From NCBI RefSeq assembly GCF_036324505.1, contig NC_086364.1:14059148-14123147 (forward strand): a stretch of 64,000 nt of DNA, in the 5' to 3' direction. Position numbers and translations under genes: made by a program. Position 1 is the stretch's first letter. Each line of letters begins with the position of its first letter. Origin of the DNA: Eleginops maclovinus. Lineage: Eukaryota; Chordata; Actinopteri; Perciformes; Eleginopidae. This document shows positions 59,201 to 64,000 of this stretch, one piece after another. The notes below the pieces were generated by a model, which was not told the origin of the DNA, made no database searches, and saw nothing but the letters and a program-made list of their open reading frames with translations.

Positions 59201-62200
59201 TTCTCGATGAAAAGTGTGGTGGATTTGTCAAGAGGCTTTGGTTAGATATCTTTGGCAATGATAAGCTGCTGGAAATCCCACCCCTAACACTGGACCCTAA
59301 GTGAGTAATGGTTATGATGAATAAAGGTTGTAAGATTTACCAAACAGTTTAACATATTTAAACTTTTTGCTGTTTCTCTCTTTCGACAGCTCTCAGACAA
59401 AAAACATCCTGGTACAGAACTACATTGCCCAAGACAGGGACATGAGCTGCAGCATGCCCTTCAGCTGGAGGATCAAGGACTACCTGGAGGAACTCTGGGT
59501 TCATGCCCTTCAACGTGAAGGTAATGGCCTGTTGTCAGGTACTCTACATTTGTGTTATATATGTACATGAGTAGATGTCGTGTAAACAAATATGTATGTC
59601 TGTTAGGCCAAACTCAACAAGAGTTTGATGAGTTCTTTTGGAAGACACCACTGGGGCGATACATTGAGAAAGCAGACCGAGAGACACAGAGAGAGTTTTT
59701 CCAACGCTACCTTCAGGATTTCATCTCCATGACAATGAACGTGACATGTCAGGAAGATTTGGAGGTTGTTTTCTTTCTTGAAACCATTGTTGTTCTAGAT
59801 CCGTGTGGTGTTTGTGCATTTTAATACTCATGCACGACATTCTCTTTTCCAGATCCTTTGTGGTGCCCTGAACTGTTGCGTCAATGAGCTGTGTTTGCAG
59901 TTCAATAACACGGATACAGTGACATCTCTTCCATGGGTCCATGCTGCTTATCATCAGTTCAAGAACCGACTTCAGAACCTCTCCAGAATGATTTGCATTG
60001 AGCCCCAGGTGACCCAGCATCTCTTGAAGAATCATCATACCAGAGACGGGGTTGAAATGGTGAGCCTCAAAAGACCGTTTTCTTCAAGGTTTTTGAAATT
60101 GCCAAGCATATCAACTTATGAATGTTTGGTATTTTAATATTATTTTTGTGGCCTGTGATGTGTAGTCATTTATTTCCCTCTGTCTTCAAGGTACTTGATG
60201 TGTATGCTGCTTTTGCATGTGTGGAGTACCTGGAGCCTAGATCCCTGGACACAGATGCCCAAAGACAAGACTGGCTCAGACTGGTCAAAAAACTCCATGT
60301 TCCCATTGAGTTGATCTGCTCTGAAGACAGTGTGAGCCGCTATGGAGAGAGATGCAAGGCTATTGTCCACAGAGTACAGTAAGTCAAGATTAATTAAATG
60401 ATATTGTCGAAAAGGTTAGCAGTAGAAACTGCTTTAGGTACATTAAGATTGATTGTTTCTGTTTCTTTATTCTTAGAGCTGGATGGAATCGGATATTCTC
60501 TCTCTCTCTGTTTGTGGAACATATGTTGTTGGGCATTGAGCTGGTGGAGAAGAAGCTGACACCTGTGCTTTTGAAGCATACCAAGGGGCTTTGCCAGGTT
60601 GATAAGTGTTCTTTATTTATTAAAGAATGTTAATAACACAAATGTATTTGAATTGCATAAAACCAATGACCACAATGATATACAAAGTATTATGTTTGCT
60701 TTCTCATAGATTCTGGAAAAAAATTCAGACCTCAAATCTCAGGAGTCTTTTGAGGCAGTAATCAGTTTGCTCAAAAAATGCAAAGATGGAGCCATTGAAT
60801 GCATCTTCAAGTAAAAACTCAGATTTTACGTTTTTTACATTTTATCGGAATCACCCCTACTGTTCTTCGCCTCCACCTGCTATCTTCACTTATTTATTTT
60901 TTCTTTCAGGTTTGGTCTTACGCTGTGCCCAGTTTGTATGGGAGATGCCCAAGATCCGGTCTGCCTGCCATGTGAACACATCTACTGTTTGGCCTGTATC
61001 CGACAGTGGTTGATTCCCGGTCAGATGTACTGTCCCCTCTGCATGCAACCAGTTAGCGACGACTTCCCCATGGTTTCTTCAGATGCCGTAAGGTTGGTAA
61101 CTCCTTTGATGTGCGATACTATTATTAGAAACGTCGTGCTGTGAGAATCTGGTATGCAGTTTTACCTCAAAACTGTTAGACTCAAGCATCTCTTATTTTC
61201 TGCAGGATTGTTATCAACCAACATGCTCAGTTCAGGAAGCAATGCAACGCTTTCTTCATTGACCTGGTGTCCACCGTGTGCTTCAAAGACAACTCTCCCC
61301 CCTGTCCAGCTGTCATTCTTAATTTGCTGTCCTTACTCATGGTGGAGGCCAACCATGTTACAGTTTTCGGAAGTAGGACAGGTAGGTTTTGTTTAAGACA
61401 TGTTTTGAGTGCCTTTATTTGAAATATAGCGTAAAAGGGGGAGACAGAAGACAGGAGATTGCCTGTAATGTTCAGCCAGCTCGGGATTCAAACCGGCTTA
61501 CTAGGCAGCGGTCACCTCATATGGGCTATCAGGTGGCCCAGGCAGGACACTTGTTTCCACAGCCATGTCTTTGCCTATACATTCATGTCAACTCTGACTA
61601 TACTTTTTTCTCTCCAGTCAATCGGCAAACTCTGACTAAGGTGCTCTCTCCGTTTGATGACTCTGTGGATAAAAATCCAGTGGTTCGGTCAGTGGTGCTC
61701 AAACTTCTGCTGAAGTACAGGTGAGGTGATGCTGTTGCACTTTCTATAAAGCTTACTTGTGTACAATTCTAAGATTGTTTTGCGTTGCTTATTATTTTTG
61801 TCTGAATTGTTCTTTTTCCAAAGCTTCGATGAAGTTAAACATTACCTGCAACAGCATCTGGTGGTAGTTGAGCAGAGCATCATCTTGGAGGATTCGGACA
61901 AAATTGAACTCTACTCTATGTACTTGAACTGCCTGGAGGTACTCATGAATTCTTGGTCTGCTGTATATTTGAAATAAAGCCTGTCCTTTTTTTCAGCAGC
62001 ACTTGTTAAGATAAATGATATGCAAATCTGCTTATCAAACATGTGAATAATAGTGTCTATTTTCCATTCTTTAGGATTCCATGTTTGAAAGGTTGCAGTT
62101 CAGGTCCATTGCAGAGCAACAGCTGTGTCTGAAGGATGAAGGTGCCTTCCTGACTGACTACCTGCTATCACTTGGCCATTCTGCTGAAAAAGCCACTATG

Positions 62201-63946
62201 GAGTATCTGCAGCTTATGGCCAGAGTGCGTATGGACCTCGATATGGCTGCAAGCCTCATTATGGAAAAACTCAGAGACCCCGGTGCGTAATTTAAATGAC
62301 ATATTGCATTAGTTGCACACATACTATTAAGGACCATTTGGGATTTGTGGTTATTTAAAAAATGTGTTCAATATAACAAAATGTCATTCTTCTTTCTCGT
62401 TCTAATCAAAACAGAGGCTAAGGATACTGGTGAAAGGGGAACTGCAGCCTTCCTGACCAGTGTGGTGAACTTGTGTAGGCGCAGTGGAAACGACTGGTTT
62501 CGAGTCTACCTGATCCGTAAGATCTGCAGCCAACATGGAGTGGAGTTTGTCCTGAAACTCCTCAAAGTGGACGACATGCGCTGGCTATTCCCCGTAGAAG
62601 TGCTGCAAAAGGTTCCACATTCAGATTTGTTAGTGTTAATGCCCAGATAAAAGCAATGTTGTATTCCAAAACTGAAACTAAATAGTGTGGATTTATTTAT
62701 GTTAAACACAGAGTGAGGAAGCCATCCCTATAGACCAGTTTCTTGTGTGTGGGGAAGAGTACAGGACTGTTAGGGATGCTGTCGCAAAGGGACTTATGGA
62801 AGGCAAACTGGATGGACTGGACAAGATTTGTGCGGTAACGTCACATCACGTAACTGAGCATTTGGTTAGGACTCTGCTTTAGTTTGTGAGTTTACATGTG
62901 TATCTTGTTTTTCTTCTTCTTTATAGGGGTGCAGATGCTTACCACAGGCTACAACAGTTAACCTTCTGTTGGCATTGTACAGGGAAGTCACCACTCTCTA
63001 CAGAGAAGCCAATGCTAGCTTCCATCCCAAGCCAGAGGTAGATCTTTAAACCCTCTGATATAACTATATGTTTATGTAATCAAATCATATGATTTTATAT
63101 GTCATTTGGGTACGGTAGCCCACCATAGAAAAGCTTTTCTTTACTGGACTCTTTCCTGTCTTTGTCAGTAAACTACACATCTATATATCTTAATGAATCT
63201 ATTTTGCCCACAGCAATTGGACGCCCTAATGACCTACATCCGGGACTCCAAATTCCTTGCCACCCCACAGGTAAAGGCCTTTGCCAAAGCTCTAGTGACC
63301 AACGAGCTGGGGCCGTTGGTTGTTTGTCTCGGGGCTTCTGCTGCAAAGTGTGTGCTGGTGGACTTAACCATTCACCTGGCAGCTGTCCTGCTCAACAGTA
63401 ACCAGGGGATATTGGCCCCCCTGCAACAGCTGGCCATGGCGCCTGCCAACATGCAGGTATGAATATATTGTCAACAGCTTTCAGTGCTGGCTTTGTCTTC
63501 TTTGAAGTGCACCTCATTTTTTTTCTTTTGGTACAGGCAGCCTTCTTGCCAACTATGCCTGAGGACATGTTAGCAGTGGCTCAACAAGCTATGGGGCCGT
63601 TGCAGTGGTACAGTAAGTCACAGACAAAATGACAGTCACATTTGAAATATCCGTGAAAATACTATACAATTAATTTGGTATTTACTTCTACCATAGATTG
63701 TCCAAATGGTCACCCATGCACCATTGGGGAGGTATGTTATGTTCTGTCTGAATCATAAAAATGTTGTCATTTAGTTGAGTCTCTTTTTTGGAGTATACTT
63801 TTCATACATTGAAAAATACATTCTTGCGTCCTCTTTGTTATCCAGTGTGGCCAGCCCATGCAAAAAGGTTGTTGCTTGGACTGTGGTGCTGAAATAGGAG
63901 GAACCAACCACATTGCTGTAGCGGGATTTAGAGTTGTCGGGTTGCA
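41105..63946 (+). CDS. rnf213: E3 ubiquitin ligase / AAA+ ATPase RNF213 (mysterin), 3' end outside window
   Basis: 57 coding exons: 41105-41201, 41989-42143, 42603-43247, 43383-43537, 43629-43794, 43928-44052, 44144-44309, 44443-44567, 44660-44827, 45158-45363, 45491-45780, 45872-46131, 46212-46427, 46506-46695, 46786-46841, 47211-47385, 47481-47642, 47743-47841, 47927-48049, 48160-48343, 48543-48716, 48838-48990, 49073-49692, 49806-49965, 50061-50278, 50593-50730, 50846-51010, 51234-52516, 52630-52811, 52916-53071, 53179-56784, 56877-57001, 57613-57729, 57808-57932, 58003-58125, 58215-58342, 58654-58804, 58886-59018, 59109-59300, 59390-59520, 59607-59764, 59853-60059, 60191-60378, 60477-60597, 60710-60810, 60910-61092, 61206-61381, 61618-61720, 61824-61938, 62075-62282, 62415-62611, 62712-62834, 62927-63037, 63214-63456, 63537-63612, 63697-63731, 63846-63946. 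About 4,760 codons; human RNF213 has 5,207 residues. The C-terminal part lies outside. RNF213 is a giant dynein-like AAA+ protein and ubiquitin ligase of lipid droplets and antimicrobial defence, linked to moyamoya disease. Exon 51234-52516 carries two frameshifts. Fish have more than one rnf213 gene; which copy this is cannot be told. Confidence 0.93.
41616..41660. repeat. teleost interspersed repeat fragment
   Basis: CAGAATCAGAATCAGACATC followed by ATTTATATGGCAC resembles the start of a common teleost repeat; short and in an rnf213 intron. Confidence 0.35.
42603..44567 (+). other. rnf213: rnf213 low-complexity tail with duplicated exons
   Basis: Exon 42603-43247 encodes a Lys-rich stretch, then a disordered Ser/Gln/Asn-rich tail. 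Its end (SSRKKKD to TPSK) recurs in exons 43629-43794 and 44144-44309, and exon 43383-43537 (ADPTGSS to PPPER) recurs in 43928-44052 and 44443-44567. Each added pair is in frame as a unit (phase 2 in, phase 2 out), so one, two or three copies could be spliced in. The last two copies are almost identical in DNA, introns included. Confidence 0.8.
43619..44656 (+). repeat. rnf213: 515-bp tandem duplication within rnf213
   Basis: Two direct copies with a 515-bp period (for example CTCAAAGAAGAAGAAAGACT at 43629 and 44144, GCTGACCCCACAGG at 43928 and 44443), preceded by a more diverged parent at about 43076-43618 (546-bp spacing). Each copy spans the end of one exon, an intron, the next exon and part of the following intron. 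Confidence 0.93.
44660..45363 (+). other. rnf213: rnf213 CBM20-like domain
   Basis: Two exons encode TIYFHAVLSKDF, IFIRAGAPIGTWDNN, RDLGDHGFLVEG and IPYKYIVYN, matching the starch-binding-like CBM20 domain in the N-terminal part of human RNF213 (human has VTVFFHAI, RDLGHDRVLVEG and IPYKYVIYN). Confidence 0.82.
45491..51010 (+). other. rnf213: rnf213 N-arm / stalk helical region
   Basis: Seventeen mostly short exons with strong family matches: GDWHQYYD-type start, HIFKVCWENRA, KPCYDEYKDIY, the near-invariant INELKVFVDLASISAGEND, and NKLMLMSGK. In RNF213 this forms the curved helical N-arm and linker that lead to the AAA core. Exon 49073-49692 is the largest. Confidence 0.85.
51234..52516 (+). 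other. rnf213: rnf213 exon with two frameshifts
   Basis: The exon opens in the right frame (VFASVQRLTEAF), which stops at 51333. The family sequence continues in a second frame (about 51312-52046, MDFNLGS, YLNYYTAEQIVYL), which stops at 52052, and then in a third (LPTYDEVLLC, YLPSAFSQYR). Each shift corresponds to one missing base, near 51309-51311 and near 52044-52050. The exon's total length and outer splice phases also fit if exactly two bases are missing. Read literally, the protein would be truncated before the ATPase core. Confidence 0.85.
52495..53071 (+). other. rnf213: rnf213 P-loop-like AAA2 region
   Basis: SSKRAGVGKS, a Walker A-like loop, is split by the intron after 52516, as in the human protein where the matching text is ASERAGVGKS. 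It is followed by helices (YIKRLYEKLK) and ends before the giant exon. Confidence 0.75.
53179..56784 (+). other. rnf213: rnf213 giant exon: AAA3 and AAA4 ATPase modules
   Basis: A single open exon of 3,606 bases (1,202 codons). AAA3: Walker A GETGCGKT at 54100-54123 and Walker B LFFDEAN at about 54292. AAA4: Walker A GKPGSSKS at 55159-55182 and Walker B VVVLDEIG at about 55372. Highly conserved text includes FIGFHLQPN, HPLLEEGCIDDEP and GISNWALDPAKMNRGIFVSR. Both Walker pairs are intact, so ATP binding and hydrolysis should be possible if the protein is made. No frameshift is seen in this exon. Confidence 0.95.
58223..58321 (+). repeat. rnf213: 33-bp coding tandem repeat in rnf213, 3 perfect copies
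   Basis: Each unit encodes VDDMYTEDQHE. The three copies show no base difference. The flanking codons are also acidic (AME before, EAESEEN after), matching an acidic loop in human RNF213 that is itself repetitive (AMETE). Confidence 0.95.
58450..58560. repeat. teleost interspersed repeat fragment in an rnf213 intron
   Basis: ATCAGGATCAGTTTTATTAC, CAAGTAGGTTTACATATACC and AATTCCTTGCATGTGTAAAA follow the pattern of a common teleost repeat (GAATCAG-TTTATTGCCAAGTA-GTTTACACATACAAGGAATT). It is diverged. Confidence 0.5.
60926..61042 (+). other. rnf213: rnf213 RING finger
   Basis: CPVC, then LPCEH, IYCLAC and CPLC: a complete C3HC4 pattern of eight metal ligands in one exon (60910-61092). In RNF213 the RING contributes to E3 activity together with the RZ finger. 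Confidence 0.95.
61206..63612 (+). other. rnf213: rnf213 E3-module helices between RING and RZ finger
   Basis: Ten exons follow the RING with family matches: FRKQCNAFFIDLVSTVCFKD, LSPFDDSVDKNPVVRSVVLK, KIELYSMYLNCLEDS, VCGEEYRTVRDAVAK, LYREVTTLYREANASFHPKP and AFLPTMPEDMLA. All phases are consistent and no defect is seen. Segments are quoted at 20 residues or fewer. Confidence 0.88.
61437..61560. repeat. degraded SINE-like repeat in an rnf213 intron
   Basis: GGGGGAGACAGAAGACAGGA, GGGATTCAAACCGGCTTACT and a run ending GGGCTATCAGGTGGCCC resemble a teleost repeat with a tRNA-like GGGATTCAAACC box. It lies between exons ending 61381 and starting 61618. Confidence 0.5.
63697..63946 (+). other. 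rnf213: rnf213 RZ finger (last exons in window)
   Basis: Two exons encode CPNGHPCTIGE and CGQPMQKGCCLDCGAEIGG. The Cys/His set matches the RNF213-ZNFX1 (RZ) finger of human RNF213 (CPNGHPCSVGECG), which is required for its ubiquitin-ligase activity on lipid A. The gene continues past the window from the donor at 63947. Confidence 0.92.
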
Positions 63947-64000
63947 GTAAGTGTTCTGTGATTTAATTTGAGCCATTAATCTAATATAAAACATCACTTA

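Larger units (their letters stand above)
56877..60810 (+). other. rnf213: rnf213 hinge and E3-shell exons
   Basis: Fourteen phase-consistent exons with family matches such as QQFDTEYSFLK, FVYFITRLPR, YIGFHGGPW, SVHIDDLRRS, SCVQSAVGMLRDQ, MPFSWRIKDYLEELW and SLPWVHAAYHQFKNRLQN. This is the region joining the ATPase ring to the RING-bearing E3 module. It includes a perfect 33-bp coding repeat at 58223-58321. Confidence 0.88.

Overview
This window looks like chromosomal DNA from a ray-finned (teleost) fish. The genes are vertebrate, have many introns with GT-AG junctions, and have AT-rich 3' UTRs. The DNA carries long (GT)n and (AAT)n microsatellites, Tc1-type and hAT-type DNA transposons, and short interspersed repeats that I recognise from teleosts. 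I called exons by hand, by matching reading frame, splice phase and family similarity. No search or alignment program was run.

Layout from left to right: mafg (small Maf bZIP factor, + strand, about 1.7-6.0 kb including a long 3' UTR); pcyt2 (ethanolamine-phosphate cytidylyltransferase, +, 13 coding exons, 8.7-16.1 kb); a complete 4.3-kb hAT transposon with terminal inverted repeats, a target duplication and an open three-exon transposase on the - strand (17.48-21.78 kb); a G-protein alpha subunit gene, probably the fish Gv class (+, 23.0-29.7 kb); npb (neuropeptide B precursor, -, two exons, 30.4-31.6 kb); an internally deleted, dead Tc1-type element (32.05-33.26 kb); a short CD22/Siglec-like immunoglobulin receptor with an ITIM but a frameshift between Ig domains (+, 33.6-36.0 kb); about 5 kb of intergenic DNA; and the first 57 coding exons of an rnf213 (mysterin) gene (+, 41.1 kb to beyond the right edge).

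MAFG, PCYT2, NPB and RNF213 all lie on human 17q25.3 as I recall it, so this is a conserved vertebrate block. The G-alpha gene sits between pcyt2 and npb, which are neighbours in human. The genes do not form one pathway. They cover oxidative-stress transcription, phosphatidylethanolamine synthesis, G-protein and neuropeptide signalling, and immunity (an inhibitory Ig receptor and the RNF213 E3 ligase/AAA+ machine).

The points most worth a second look are: a tandem exon duplication in the rnf213 N-terminal tail that appears to have recruited new splice acceptors; two single-base frameshifts in one rnf213 exon; a G-alpha with an unusual P-loop and a GC-AG intron; the intact-looking hAT transposase; the CD22-like gene lacking both a continuous frame and the Siglec arginine; and an ISRE-like element just upstream of the rnf213 start codon. 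I did not find anything that amounts to a wholly undescribed system.
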